Assembly: GCA_937981575.1 (NCBI GenBank) | Contig: CALJNR010000041.1 | Span: 1-61,800 of the forward strand | Source: an uncultured Clostridia bacterium | Lineage (GTDB): Bacteria > Bacillota > Clostridia > Lachnospirales > Cellulosilyticaceae | DNA: 61,800 nucleotides | Reading direction: 5' to 3' | In this document: positions 43,038 through 52,382 of the stretch, one piece after another | Layout: the number at the start of each line of letters is the position of its first letter | How positions within the stretch are numbered: position 1 is the first letter of the stretch | Notes under the pieces: model-generated | What the model saw: only the letters and a program-made list of their open reading frames with translations | What the model was told of the DNA's origin: nothing | Database searches by the model: none | Program-made: the position numbers and the translations under genes

Positions 43038-44504
43038 CTATGCAGTAGGCTGAGACTGTTCAACAAGAATTTTAAATTCATCAGCAATGCTGAGAAGCTT
43101 AGTGTTAATATCTCGTATAGTACCAAGGGCAGCTGCCTGTTCAGCGGCAGAGGCAGCAACTTGTTCAGTACTTGCGGCATTTTCCTCAGCTGTTGCTGAA
43201 AGAGACTGAAGAATATCTAGAATACTATTTTTCTTAGACGCCATATCTGAACCTGCAATATTAAGCGCATTTACTCTGGTGCGAAATACCTCTATTGATT
43301 GAGTGAGCTCACTAAAAATACTTTGGGTATCGACAATAGAGTGGGTTTGAGATTTGATGCTGTCCGAAGTTTTACTCATACTTGTAAAAGCTAAATTCAT
43401 ACTATCTTGGAGACTTTGGACAATTTCATTAATGCTTTTTACAGAAACAGTAGATTGTTCTGCAAGTTTTTTGATTTCTCCAGCTACAACTGCAAAGCCT
43501 TTACCAGATTCTCCAGCCCTTGCAGCTTCAATGGCAGCATTAAGTGAAAGGAGGTTTGTCTGCTCTGCTATCGCTTCTATGACGTTGCTTGCTACACTGA
43601 TTTTTTCGGCACTCTCATTGGTACTTTTAATGATGTCTTCAAGCGTGCTAAGCGCATCATTACTTTCTTTAGTGTTTGCCATAAGGTAGGTAAGAATATG
43701 AGTTCCTTTTTGCATAAGTTCTGCTGTTGCAAGCGAAGTAGTATTTAGTTCTTTAGAAACATGAACGACTTTTTCGATTTCACCGGATAAATCCAATGAA
43801 GCTTTAGCCCCTCTATCTGTTTCTTGGGCCTGCATGATGGCTCCTTTTGAAATTTCATTGGCAACATGGGCAACTTCGCCAATTGAAAAAGAAACATTTT
43901 TAGTGGCATGGCCTAGGGTTTGTGCAGAGACTACAAGATGATCAGCAGTTGTGATCATAGTATTCATAATCATGTCTTTAGCATGCTGTTCATTTTTAAT
44001 AGTTTCTATGTAACGTCTGTTTTGCTCAGTGGCATTTTTTATAATGACAGTATTTACATACTGCACAGCGGCAGCCAGAACAATAACGATGATTCTTAGT
44101 GAAAGCATCTGCCCTGTAATTTTTACATTGATGATATTTACAATATTAGCAGCAAAGACAACGCCTATTGCAAAAAACATTATTTTTTTGTCTCCGTAGA
44201 TCCCAAGCAGTGCAATAAGAGGCAGCGCAAAGGCAAAGGCTATAGGACTTTGGGCTGTCATCATTGTAAAGAAATGTGTTGTCATAAAGGAAGCTGCTAT
44301 AACATATTTGATTTTATTGCTATGAGGATCCCTTTTATAAACGTAAACAGAATAACCGATAGATAACCAAGAGAAAGTAAGGCAGAAATAGGCAAAGGCT
44401 GTTAGACTGCTGGAGGTTACCATAGAAAAAGTAGTGAGCACACCCATAATAGTGGCAGTTATGAGCAGGTTTTTATTAGCAGATCGTGTAATGTTGTCTT
44501 TCAT
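43038..44504 (-). CDS. Methyl-accepting chemotaxis protein with membrane-embedded sensor
   Basis: A 488-residue receptor without an extracellular domain. Five or six hydrophobic segments cover residues about 12-165 ([16 protein letters not shown] onward), then comes a cytoplasmic part with the tip [20 protein letters not shown] and [18 protein letters not shown]. This layout suits sensing of membrane state, energy or a lipophilic signal. AAGGAGGATAT stands before the start. Interestingly it faces the electron transfer locus, which could produce a redox signal at the membrane, but that link is speculation. Confidence 0.93.
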   Translation of the reverse strand: MKDNITRSANKNLLITATIMGVLTTFSMVTSSSLTAFAYFCLTFSWLSIGYSVYVYKRDPHSNKIKYVIAASFMTTHFFTMMTAQSPIAFAFALPLIALLGIYGDKKIMFFAIGVVFAANIVNIINVKITGQMLSLRIIVIVLAAAVQYVNTVIIKNATEQNRRYIETIKNEQHAKDMIMNTMITTADHLVVSAQTLGHATKNVSFSIGEVAHVANEISKGAIMQAQETDRGAKASLDLSGEIEKVVHVSKELNTTSLATAELMQKGTHILTYLMANTKESNDALSTLEDIIKSTNESAEKISVASNVIEAIAEQTNLLSLNAAIEAARAGESGKGFAVVAGEIKKLAEQSTVSVKSINEIVQSLQDSMNLAFTSMSKTSDSIKSQTHSIVDTQSIFSELTQSIEVFRTRVNALNIAGSDMASKKNSILDILQSLSATAEENAASTEQVAASAAEQAAALGTIRDINTKLLSIADEFKILVEQSQPTA

Positions 44505-44650
44505 AAAGATATATCCTCCTTAGTAAGTGTGTTTGTTTAATTTTACATTATTCTACAAAAAATAACAATACATTATAGAAGAGAATTAAGTTGATAAATC
44601 GAGGAAATTGACATAAAATAGAATTAAGGACAAGTGGAATAACTTGTTAA

Positions 44651-44762
44651 TGAAAAGGGCAAACTTGCTGAAAGGTAAGGACGCAAAGCCGTGAGCCTAC
44701 ACTGCATTTACTAAAGTGCTTTCTGACACTTGGTATCTGCTGCATGGTAGTCAGGCTGCCAA
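44651..44762 (+). ncRNA. c-di-GMP-I riboswitch (GEMM-I)
   Basis: The conserved core is plainly visible: GGGCAAAC, a GAAA tetraloop, then GGACGCAAAGCC and GCCTAC, a long second arm, and GGTAGTCAGGCTGCC closing the structure. Two purine-rich binding segments and the tetraloop/receptor arrangement match GEMM-I. It controls the secreted TIM-barrel protein at 44808. Confidence 0.93.
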
Positions 44763-44786
44763 AACTCCTTGTAGGAGCTTTTTGGC
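44758..44786 (+). terminator. Expression platform hairpin of the c-di-GMP riboswitch
   Basis: GCCAAAACTCC and GGAG-C-TTTTTGGC form an 11-pair hairpin around TTGTA, directly overlapping the end of the aptamer. With the T-run in its 3' arm it may act as terminator or compete with aptamer closure. Confidence 0.7.
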
Positions 44787-44807
44787 TTCTATATAAGGAG
44801 GGAAAAC

Positions 44808-45707
44808 ATGCAGAGTTTTAAATCTTTTTTAGCTTTATTGCTTGTTTTGATTTTAGCAGTTCCTATCGATGCAGCTGCATCATTTTATGACCGCAGCTTA
44901 GTTACAAGCAGGGGATGTGCCACGTGGTTATGGCATACCTATGACATTGTTCACAATACTGATGCGATTATTGATTTCCTAACACAAAATGATGTAAAAG
45001 ATTTGTACCTTCAGGTTGATTATGACTTGGAGTTTGAAAGATATAGGCAGTTTATCAAAAAGGCTTGGCAAAGCCAAATAAATGTTCATGTATTAGAAGG
45101 GGCCCCGGAGTGGGCTGGTGTAGATGGGCCAACACTTTGGAAAAACTTTTATGAGTGGGTAAACAGTTACCAAGAAAATGCAGGAGAGAGTGAGCAGTTT
45201 AAAGGCATTCACCTGGATATTGAACCTTATTTAAAGAAGCAGTATAAAACGGACAAAGACCTCGTTTTGGAAAGATATCAAGATGCGCTTACTGATGCCC
45301 TGACCCAAAGTGAAAGCTTGAACCTTCCGTTATCAGTATCTATTCCTTTTTGGTTTGATGAAGTTAGTTATAATACTAAATACGGCAGAGGGGGAATGGC
45401 TGAATGGATTATTTCGAGGATTAGGCACATTGCTATTATGTCCTATAGAGATAAGGCATCAGGCAGAAACGGTATGATCAATCTGGCTTTAAAAGAGATA
45501 GAACTTGCCGAGCGCTACGGTGCAACGATTATTATAGGTGCAGAAACTCAGCGAACAGATGAAGGCAGCCTTATCAGTTTCTATGAAGAAGGACACCGCC
45601 ACATGTATGCTGAGCTAGAGAAGGTTTATAATTATTATGAGGCGAACAGCAGTTTCGGAGGCTTTGCGATTCATCATTTAAACAGCTGGATGAATCTTAG
45701 GGAATAG
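44808..45707 (+). CDS. Secreted TIM-barrel (GH18-like) protein under c-di-GMP control
   Basis: A 299-residue exported protein. The signal peptide covers residues 1-24 (LLLVLILAVPIDAAA). The rest has alternating strand/helix pattern: ATWLWHTYD, DLYLQVDYDL, INVHVLEGAPEW, FKGIHLDIEPYL (acidic barrel-end motif similar to the DxDxE of GH18), LSVSIPFWFDEV, IAIMSYRD, IIIGAETQ and GFAIHHLNSW. It is probably a polysaccharide hydrolase or binding protein; substrate unknown. TAAGGAGGG precedes ATG. It faces the polysaccharide operon on the other strand with only four bases between the stop codons. Confidence 0.8.
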   Translation: MQSFKSFLALLLVLILAVPIDAAASFYDRSLVTSRGCATWLWHTYDIVHNTDAIIDFLTQNDVKDLYLQVDYDLEFERYRQFIKKAWQSQINVHVLEGAPEWAGVDGPTLWKNFYEWVNSYQENAGESEQFKGIHLDIEPYLKKQYKTDKDLVLERYQDALTDALTQSESLNLPLSVSIPFWFDEVSYNTKYGRGGMAEWIISRIRHIAIMSYRDKASGRNGMINLALKEIELAERYGATIIIGAETQRTDEGSLISFYEEGHRHMYAELEKVYNYYEANSSFGGFAIHHLNSWMNLRE

Positions 45708-45711
45708 TGCA

Positions 45712-47124
45712 CTATTCAGGACTAAAGTTCTTTCTTTCAAGTTTTCCCCAAGTATGCCTTAAACTTCGATAGCGTAGTATGCCTTCGAGTCTGAAAAGGG
45801 TAGTAATCTGTCTGTAGCCAAGGTTTTCAACAACACCATACAGTGTAAGTTTTGCAAGCTGTTTGACAGAGGGATATTTGCTGAATGTATACTCTTCAAG
45901 CATAATGGCTCCAAGAGAAAGCAAGATGCTGTATAAAACGGATGAAAGTAAAAAAAGCATAAAGAATCTTATGTTTAAGAGGCCTAGAATAAAAGATAGA
46001 GGAATAAAGATGTAGCCTAAGAGTTCAATAATAGGCCCGAGCATTTCAACGATCAAAAAATAGGGAGCTGCTAAAAGACCGGCTAGACCATACTTAGGAT
46101 TAAAAAGCATGGCTCTATGCCGTATGAGGCTGTCCATAAGTCCAATCTGCCACCTTTTTCTTTGACTACGCAGGTCACTGAGTTTTTCAGGAGCTTGAGT
46201 CCAGCATACAGGGTCAGGGATAAACTTGATACGAAACTTTTGGCCGCGCTTTTTAAGGATGTGATGAAGTCTTACAACCAGTTCCATATCTTCGCCTATT
46301 GTGTTTGGGAGATACCCACCTGCTTCTACGATAATATCTTTTCTAAAAGCTCCAAAGGCTCCAGATATAATAAGCAAGGCGTTCATAGCACCCCAGCCCA
46401 TTCGGCCTGATAGAAAGGCACGTAGATATTCTATGATTTGAAATAAAGCTAAATGATTTTTTGGCAGATTGACACTTTCGATCTTGCCATTTTTTATTGT
46501 ACTGCCGTTTGCTATTCTTACGATCCCACCAACGGCTATAGTAAGCCTATCTTCGATAAAGGGCATGATCACTCTTACAAGTGAATCGCTTTCTAAAATA
46601 GAATCAGCATCAATGGAAGTAAAAACGGGGTATTTAGAAATATTAATGCCAGCGTTAAGGGCATCTGCCTTGCCGCCGTTTTCTTTATCTACAAGTACAA
46701 GGTTAGGTACATCTAAGCTTTTATAGACTGAGGTAATATTTTTAGTTTTAATTAAATTGCGTATAGGCTGATAAACCTTTTTTAGGTTAAAGGCATCAAC
46801 AATACGGTTTAGGGTTTCATCTTTTGAACCATCGTTAATTACAACTATCTCGAAGGTAGGATAGTTTAGTGAGAGTAAAGATTTGATATTATCAATAATT
46901 GTTTCTTGTTCATTATAAGCTGGAACAAGCACAGAAATAGGAATCATATTATCTGATTTAGTATAGGTTCTATAGCCGGAGTAAGCCATTTTTTTAATAT
47001 AATCATATAAACTGAAGCTTGATAATATAAGTTGAATAAAATAAATTGTGTTAACAATAATGACATAGACAAGAATAAAATAGTTAAATTTTAAAATAAG
47101 GTCTCTAAGAAATGCATTATTCAT
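45712..47124 (-). CDS. Processive family 2 glycosyltransferase (membrane synthase)
   Basis: A 470-residue enzyme of the BcsA/PgaC-type GT2 group that polymerises a sugar at the membrane. One N-terminal membrane segment is followed by SVLVPAYNEQETIIDNIKSL and VINDGSKDE (nucleotide-sugar site), SIDADSIL (metal DxD), the acceptor GEDMEL and the QRKRWQIG motif of processive synthases. Three or four C-terminal membrane segments follow. It has no PilZ domain. It overlaps the HEAT gene by 8 bases. The sugar is not predictable from the sequence. Confidence 0.93.
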   Translation of the reverse strand: MNNAFLRDLILKFNYFILVYVIIVNTIYFIQLILSSFSLYDYIKKMAYSGYRTYTKSDNMIPISVLVPAYNEQETIIDNIKSLLSLNYPTFEIVVINDGSKDETLNRIVDAFNLKKVYQPIRNLIKTKNITSVYKSLDVPNLVLVDKENGGKADALNAGINISKYPVFTSIDADSILESDSLVRVIMPFIEDRLTIAVGGIVRIANGSTIKNGKIESVNLPKNHLALFQIIEYLRAFLSGRMGWGAMNALLIISGAFGAFRKDIIVEAGGYLPNTIGEDMELVVRLHHILKKRGQKFRIKFIPDPVCWTQAPEKLSDLRSQRKRWQIGLMDSLIRHRAMLFNPKYGLAGLLAAPYFLIVEMLGPIIELLGYIFIPLSFILGLLNIRFFMLFLLSSVLYSILLSLGAIMLEEYTFSKYPSVKQLAKLTLYGVVENLGYRQITTLFRLEGILRYRSLRHTWGKLERKNFSPE

Positions 47125-48277
47125 TTTTGTCCCCTTGCAAGATGTAGTTTTTGATTAGAAGTGCTGCTTGTCCAAAACAATCAGCCGATGCACAATCATC
47201 ACTAAGCAGGTGAGAAAACTGTGGATCGCTTTCTAAAGTAGCGATGAGAATGTCTTTAGCGAATTTATCTGTTCCTTCAAAGACTTTGGTAATATAATTA
47301 AGGTCTCTATCAAGAATAAGGAGAGATTTAGCTGCGTTTGATCTTACGAACCACTGTGCATCTGACAGGGCATCTATAAGGCTATCAATAACATCTTCAT
47401 CAGGATAGGAGCCTAATGCCCTGGCCGCCATAGATCTTATTTCCCAACTGTCATTTGTAAGAAGTGTTTTAAGGTCTTCTTTGTAAGCAGAATTTTTCAT
47501 GTTTTCTAAAGACTTAATAGCTGAAATTGTTTTTTCTTTTGACGTGCTTTGAAGAAGCGGAGCTATTTGACTCGCAAGTTCATCATTCATAAAGCTCCCA
47601 GCAGACTTGATAAAAATGCAGCTGACAAATTCATTATCAGAATGAATCATTTTTGAATAGACAGAAGCCTTATTCCCTTCGAAACTGTCAACTATTTCTA
47701 TAAGACTTCTTTCGCTTAGCAAAATAGCTGAGTTAACAGCTTCGAAGGCTTTTAAAAATGCTGATTCATCTCCAATTTTAGCAAGAGCTAAAAGGGCATT
47801 ATAATCAACATCTTGAGATGATGAGTTGATGGCATCTAGTAAATAGGGAATAGCATCTTTGCTTCTAAGTTCTCCAAGTCTTTTACAGGCTAAGGCCTTA
47901 CCGTAGATATTTTTTTTGGATAAGTGATCAAGTTCGAGCTGAATGATTCCTATTTTTTCACAAAGATGAATCAGGCTGTCTTTTGAGGTGTTTTTTAACG
48001 TTTCAAGATGATAAATCATCCGATCTTCAACCACTCTCTTCTTGAGTTTGTTTTTGCAATGTTTACTAATAAGTGCTGTTTGCTCCTTAAGATCAATGTC
48101 TGGATTATGCATAAAGTCTCCGACAATGCTGTCAATGAGCGGAACTAAAAGAAATTGATACCTGCGTTCTTTTTTATACGTATATCTTTCCGATAGTTTT
48201 ACCCAAATAATATAGATATACAGTGAAATGATAATGGTACCAAATATTACAATAGAGTAGTAAACGTACATTTCCAT
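47117..48277 (-). CDS. Membrane-anchored HEAT-repeat protein
   Basis: A 386-residue protein with one N-terminal membrane segment (about 5-26, YSIVIFGTIIISLYIYIIW) and about seven HEAT-like helical repeats, for example KRLGELRSKDAIPYLLDAIN and ARALGSYPDEDVIDSLIDALS followed by AAKSLLILDRD. HEAT repeats make protein contacts. Located between the synthase and the glycosidase-like gene, it may scaffold or regulate the synthase from the cytoplasm. The stop of this gene overlaps the start of the synthase. Confidence 0.88.
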   Translation of the reverse strand: MEMYVYYSIVIFGTIIISLYIYIIWVKLSERYTYKKERRYQFLLVPLIDSIVGDFMHNPDIDLKEQTALISKHCKNKLKKRVVEDRMIYHLETLKNTSKDSLIHLCEKIGIIQLELDHLSKKNIYGKALACKRLGELRSKDAIPYLLDAINSSSQDVDYNALLALAKIGDESAFLKAFEAVNSAILLSERSLIEIVDSFEGNKASVYSKMIHSDNEFVSCIFIKSAGSFMNDELASQIAPLLQSTSKEKTISAIKSLENMKNSAYKEDLKTLLTNDSWEIRSMAARALGSYPDEDVIDSLIDALSDAQWFVRSNAAKSLLILDRDLNYITKVFEGTDKFAKDILIATLESDPQFSHLLSDDCASADCFGQAALLIKNYILQGDKNE

Positions 48278-48278
48278 A

Positions 48279-50411
48279 CTATTCGCCCCCTATTATTTTG
48301 AACGCATTTTGTAAAGTATAGTAAGATGGTTTAAGTCTTTCGTGATAGGTCGGAAGATCCCAAGATTCCCAAGAATAAAATTCAAGATCACTCGTATATG
48401 AAGCTTCACTACGAATTAAAGTTCCCCCAATATAAATGCCTTCAATAGCCGTTGGGACAATCGTTTTTTCGTGGAAGTCATCCATAACCTTTTTCGTTGA
48501 AGGATCCATGATATTTAATAGCTGCCATGGAATGCGGATTTCTAAATGATTATTATTAACATGAAAATCAGCTAATGAATCAAAATGCGATGACTTAGGA
48601 TTCGCATTCCCAAAATGAAGTCTGCCTGTTTCATATTTCAAAAAGGGCAGCATAACTTTATCTTCTGGCAGAAACAACGGGCGGTTCAGAGCCAGGTAAA
48701 TGGGATTAAAAATGCCGCTGTTTTGAGTTTCGTAGACTTTTTGCACATCAATCATTTCCAGTGTGCTGCCATAGATATATTGAAAAGCATCATAATATGC
48801 ATCGACTGTTATCCGCGAATTTTCTTTAGTGTTTATTGTAACTAAAAAATCAATAGGCTGTGAAAAAATAAGATCCATATCTCTCATAAATAGGTTGCCT
48901 GACTTTGGGGTAACATCAATGGGGATAATAAACTGATCTTCGTTAAAGTCAAAGGCCTCTATATCAGCATAAAGATAAAGATACTTTTCATCACTTCTTG
49001 CATAAAGCTTAAAGTGATTGTTTTGAATAAAGGGCTGATCATTTTTCCATTCCTTAGGGTTGCCATCTACATAAACAATGCTCTCTTTTTCACCAGGATC
49101 GAATGCAAGAAGACCAAATTGCTGCTCGTTAGTCTGGGGATTTGACCAATAAGCTCTGCGGTCAGGGATATCTAAGTCCATTGTATTCCACGTTCTCTTA
49201 AACCACTCATCCTGCCACGCGAAAACGAGCCCTCCGCAGTAGCCTTCCTCATATATATTAGAAAGCATAAAAGCAATCATTTCACCTTGGGACTTTTCAT
49301 CTATATTTCCTTGATGAAAACCCATATGAATACTTTCGTGAGCTTTTCCTCTAGACGCAGGAATACCAAATTCTGCTACCATCACAGGGACAGTATGCTC
49401 TTTGATTAAGTCTCTTAGATAAGCTCGATACGTATTGATCTGGCCGTCTTCATCTTGAAATGTAGTGTAGTTCTTCTGGTAATTCATAAAATCAGGATAG
49501 TATGGATAAATATGATAAGATGCAAAAAGCCCGGGGACAAACTGTTCCGTCTTTCTAATATGTTCTGTATTTACTGAAACCATATCTTCTTCTTCAAGTG
49601 GTTCATTAGGATGAGAGAGCATATCTGTCGTCACCCAATTTGTAAAGCTAAGAGGTCTTTGCATAGCGTAGTTAACGGTTTCGTAATCTATTGTAAAGTC
49701 TCCAATTTCACACAAGAAAGCTTCAAAGGGAGAGGAATCTTTCGTATAAAGGTATTTACCTTCGAAGGAGGAAACATGGAGGTTCTGCTCGTTAGTACCT
49801 ATTACAAAATGAGGTTCCCACTCAATTCCCAAGATCCAGCCAGCTACATAAGGCGAAATATTTTTTGTATATAGGCCGCTGGCATGTCCTCTTTTTTCAG
49901 AAATAGAAGCATTGCCATGGATGATATCAACAAGGGTTTTAATGTCTTCTTTAAGCTGATTTTTTATCTGGGGATGCTGAGCATCACCGAGTGCTATAAT
50001 ATCTTCTTCATTGACCCAGACACCCTGAAATAAATAAAGAGGACGGACTGCTGTTTGGTTATACTCATAAAAGGCTTCATAAAAGGCTGGGCTTAAAATA
50101 GTATAGACCCTTATGCTGTTGGCATTCATTTCTCCAATTGATCTAAACCACCGCAGGTAGTCTTCTTTAGTAATGCCGAACTCCCCGGGGAAATAGCCAG
50201 GTTTTGCAGCCCCCATGTTAACGCCTTTAATAAATTCTTTGTGCCAACTGCCGTATTTGTAGATATAAAAATCTTTATCATCAACCTTAGCAATATAAGT
50301 AAGGTTATCTGCTTCAAATAAAGACAAATGATTTCTGACTAAGTAACCATAATTTTTTACGGTTATAACGAATACTATTAATGCAAAAATAAAAAACATA
50401 AATTTTTTCAT
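48279..50411 (-). CDS. Large exported glycosidase-like protein with C-terminal CBM9-like domain
   Basis: A 710-residue protein anchored by an N-terminal segment (about 3-22). Residues about 60-450 resemble a clan-A TIM barrel: NSIRVYTILSP, GWILGIEWEP (possible acid/base Glu) and PVMVAEFGIP (possible nucleophile Glu), then GLVFAWQDEWFKRTWNTMD. From about 450 a CBM9-like domain follows (VYVDGNPKEWKNDQPF, YLYLYADIEAF). It probably trims or guides the polymer made by the synthase. First gene of a three-gene operon; promoter at 50450-50479. Confidence 0.82.
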   Translation of the reverse strand: MKKFMFFIFALIVFVITVKNYGYLVRNHLSLFEADNLTYIAKVDDKDFYIYKYGSWHKEFIKGVNMGAAKPGYFPGEFGITKEDYLRWFRSIGEMNANSIRVYTILSPAFYEAFYEYNQTAVRPLYLFQGVWVNEEDIIALGDAQHPQIKNQLKEDIKTLVDIIHGNASISEKRGHASGLYTKNISPYVAGWILGIEWEPHFVIGTNEQNLHVSSFEGKYLYTKDSSPFEAFLCEIGDFTIDYETVNYAMQRPLSFTNWVTTDMLSHPNEPLEEEDMVSVNTEHIRKTEQFVPGLFASYHIYPYYPDFMNYQKNYTTFQDEDGQINTYRAYLRDLIKEHTVPVMVAEFGIPASRGKAHESIHMGFHQGNIDEKSQGEMIAFMLSNIYEEGYCGGLVFAWQDEWFKRTWNTMDLDIPDRRAYWSNPQTNEQQFGLLAFDPGEKESIVYVDGNPKEWKNDQPFIQNNHFKLYARSDEKYLYLYADIEAFDFNEDQFIIPIDVTPKSGNLFMRDMDLIFSQPIDFLVTINTKENSRITVDAYYDAFQYIYGSTLEMIDVQKVYETQNSGIFNPIYLALNRPLFLPEDKVMLPFLKYETGRLHFGNANPKSSHFDSLADFHVNNNHLEIRIPWQLLNIMDPSTKKVMDDFHEKTIVPTAIEGIYIGGTLIRSEASYTSDLEFYSWESWDLPTYHERLKPSYYTLQNAFKIIGGE

Positions 50412-50449
50412 GCTGTCACCAACTTATTTTGAGATAAACGCTAGTTTAT

Positions 50450-50479
50450 ATTATAGGACATAAGCCGTGTTATTTACAA
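50450..50479 (-). promoter_or_regulatory. Promoter of the polysaccharide operon
   Basis: On the minus strand TTGTAA, an 18-base spacer and TATAAT (plus-strand ATTATA at 50450-50455) lie about 40 bases before the start. The -35 box is weak. Confidence 0.5.
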
Positions 50480-50588
50480 ATAAAACTACATAGTATAAGT
50501 ATTTTTTGCTTTTTAGTCCAAAAAATTACAAAACTCTACTGTTAATTTATTCAATTTAAATATTTTTTAATAAAACGATAAAAAAGTA

Positions 50589-50617
50589 TTGACACAGTAA
50601 AAATATAGGAATACAAT
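50589..50617 (+). promoter_or_regulatory. Sigma-A promoter of metY leader
   Basis: TTGACA (50589-50594), a 17-base spacer and TACAAT (50612-50617), about 18 bases before the riboswitch P1 stem. Confidence 0.9.
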
Positions 50618-50634
50618 GATATAAATTAAATATA

Positions 50635-50735
50635 CTTATCCAGAGAGGTGGAGGGACTGGCCCGATGATACCCAGCAACCGTCATTACATTTGTGACAAG
50701 GTGCTAATTCCAGCAGGTATGTCCTGAGAGATAAG
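50635..50735 (+). ncRNA. SAM-I riboswitch (S-box)
   Basis: CTTATC (50635-50640) and GATAAG (50730-50735) form P1. Between them lie AGAGAGGTGGAGGGACTGGCCC, GATGATACCCAGCAACC and AAGGTGCTAATTCCAGCA, the conserved S-box core. It stands directly upstream of the sulfhydrylase. Confidence 0.97.
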
Positions 50736-50746
50736 GTTTATCAAGT

Positions 50747-50775
50747 AACCCTTCATCTTAGGATGAAGGGTTTTT
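50747..50775 (+). terminator. Terminator of the SAM-I riboswitch
   Basis: AACCCTTCATC (50747-50757) pairs with GATGAAGGGTT (50762-50772), followed by TTTCGCTTTT. With SAM bound this stem should form and stop transcription. Confidence 0.92.
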
Positions 50776-50933
50776 CGCTTTTGAGACTTTGTTTAAATAA
50801 GATAAGAAAACAATTTAGCTTATCGTATCTAAAAGCTCAAGCAGAAAAAATATATGTTACAGATACCGATTAAAAATCAGGGTAAGTATTATACTAATAA
50901 AATATATTAATGAATTATAAGGAGGAAAAGTAT

Positions 50934-52208
50934 ATGGCAGATTGGAACTTTAATACATTACAAATTCACGGAGGACAGGAGGTAGATCCTGTTACAAAAT
51001 CGAGAGCAGTACCTATTTATCAAACGACATCTTACGTGTTTAATGATACTGCACATGCAGCAAACTTATTTGGACTTAAGGAACTTGGCAATATTTATAC
51101 CCGTATTATGAACCCTACAACAGATGTGCTTGAAAAAAGAATTGCACTTCTTGAAGGTGGTAAAGCAGCTTTAGCGGTTGCATCAGGATCAGCAGCTATT
51201 ACGTACTCTATCTTAAATGTAGCCCATTCTGGAGATGAAATTATAGCGGCAAGTACGCTTTATGGAGGCACTTATAATTTATTTGCAAATACCCTTCCGA
51301 ACTATGGCATTGTAACTAAGTTCGTAGATCCAGATGACATTCAGAACTTTGAAGCAGCTATTAATGAAAAAACAAGAGCTATTTTTATTGAAACATTAGG
51401 CAACCCTGGTATTAATATTATCGATATTGAAGCAGTGGCGGCTATTGCGCATAAACATGGCCTTCCGCTTATTGTAGATAATACTTTTGGTACACCTTAT
51501 CTTATTAATCCAATCAAATTCGGTGCAGATATAGTTGTACACTCAGCAACTAAATACATAGGGGGGCATGGAACCACTATGGGCGGGGTCATTGTAGACG
51601 GCGGAAACTTTGACTGGGCAGCAAGCGGCAGATTTAAAGGCTTTACTACACCTGATCCAAGTTACAACGGTCTTGTTTATGCAGATGCCTTTGGTCCGCT
51701 GGCATTTATCTTTAAAGTTAGAGTTCAGCTTCTAAGAGATACAGGAGCGGCCCTTAGTCCGTTTAACGCATTCCTTCTTCTGCAAGGTCTTGAAACACTG
51801 TCCTTAAGAGTAGAAAGACATGTTGAAAATGCAGAGAAGATAGCAGTATACCTTGAAAATCATCCAAAGGTAGCTTGGGTAAAATATCCTTCTTTAAAAG
51901 GTAATAAATATTATGACCTTGCACAAAAATATTTTCCAAAAGGAACAGGAGCAATCTTTACCTTTGGGCTTAAAGATGCAGATAAAGCTGAAGGGTTTAT
52001 CGATAAGCTCGAAATCTTTTCGCTTCTTGCTAATGTAGCTGATGCTAAGTCGCTTGTTATTCATCCTGCAAGTACAACGCATGCACAGCTGAATAGTGAG
52101 CAGCTTGTAGCGGCAGGGGTGACAAGAGATCTTATCCGTTTATCTATAGGAATTGAAGATGTTAACGACCTTATTGCAGATCTTGAAAATGCTTTTAGCC
52201 AAATTTAA
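50934..52208 (+). CDS. metY: O-acetylhomoserine sulfhydrylase
   Basis: PLP enzyme joining O-acetylhomoserine with sulfide to give homocysteine. The 424-residue protein has the Cys/Met metabolism PLP-enzyme pattern: [37 protein letters not shown], the PLP lysine in [11 protein letters not shown], and the C-terminal [13 protein letters not shown] with [11 protein letters not shown] 50934 follows AAGGAGG; the in-frame ATG at 50910 lies before that site. Its control by a SAM-I riboswitch agrees with methionine synthesis. Confidence 0.97.
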   Translation: MADWNFNTLQIHGGQEVDPVTKSRAVPIYQTTSYVFNDTAHAANLFGLKELGNIYTRIMNPTTDVLEKRIALLEGGKAALAVASGSAAITYSILNVAHSGDEIIAASTLYGGTYNLFANTLPNYGIVTKFVDPDDIQNFEAAINEKTRAIFIETLGNPGINIIDIEAVAAIAHKHGLPLIVDNTFGTPYLINPIKFGADIVVHSATKYIGGHGTTMGGVIVDGGNFDWAASGRFKGFTTPDPSYNGLVYADAFGPLAFIFKVRVQLLRDTGAALSPFNAFLLLQGLETLSLRVERHVENAEKIAVYLENHPKVAWVKYPSLKGNKYYDLAQKYFPKGTGAIFTFGLKDADKAEGFIDKLEIFSLLANVADAKSLVIHPASTTHAQLNSEQLVAAGVTRDLIRLSIGIEDVNDLIADLENAFSQI

Positions 52209-52280
52209 TAAGAGCCGTATTGCTTAGTAAGTCTGTATGTTGTTTCTCTAGAGTAGACAATTAAAGGGAATACTTGTAAA

Positions 52281-52327
52281 ATAATAGGAAAAGAGTACTG
52301 ATAATAACAGTACTCTTTTCCTATTAT
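52281..52327. terminator. Strong terminator after metY
   Basis: A perfect 20-pair stem (52281-52300 with 52308-52327) of AATAGGAAAAGAGTACTG type encloses ATAATAA. The 3' arm is T-rich. Confidence 0.88.
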
Positions 52328-52382
52328 AGTATTATTTTAAACGCTGCATCTTTGTAAAAGAGCGGTAGTTGAGGAGGATAAG

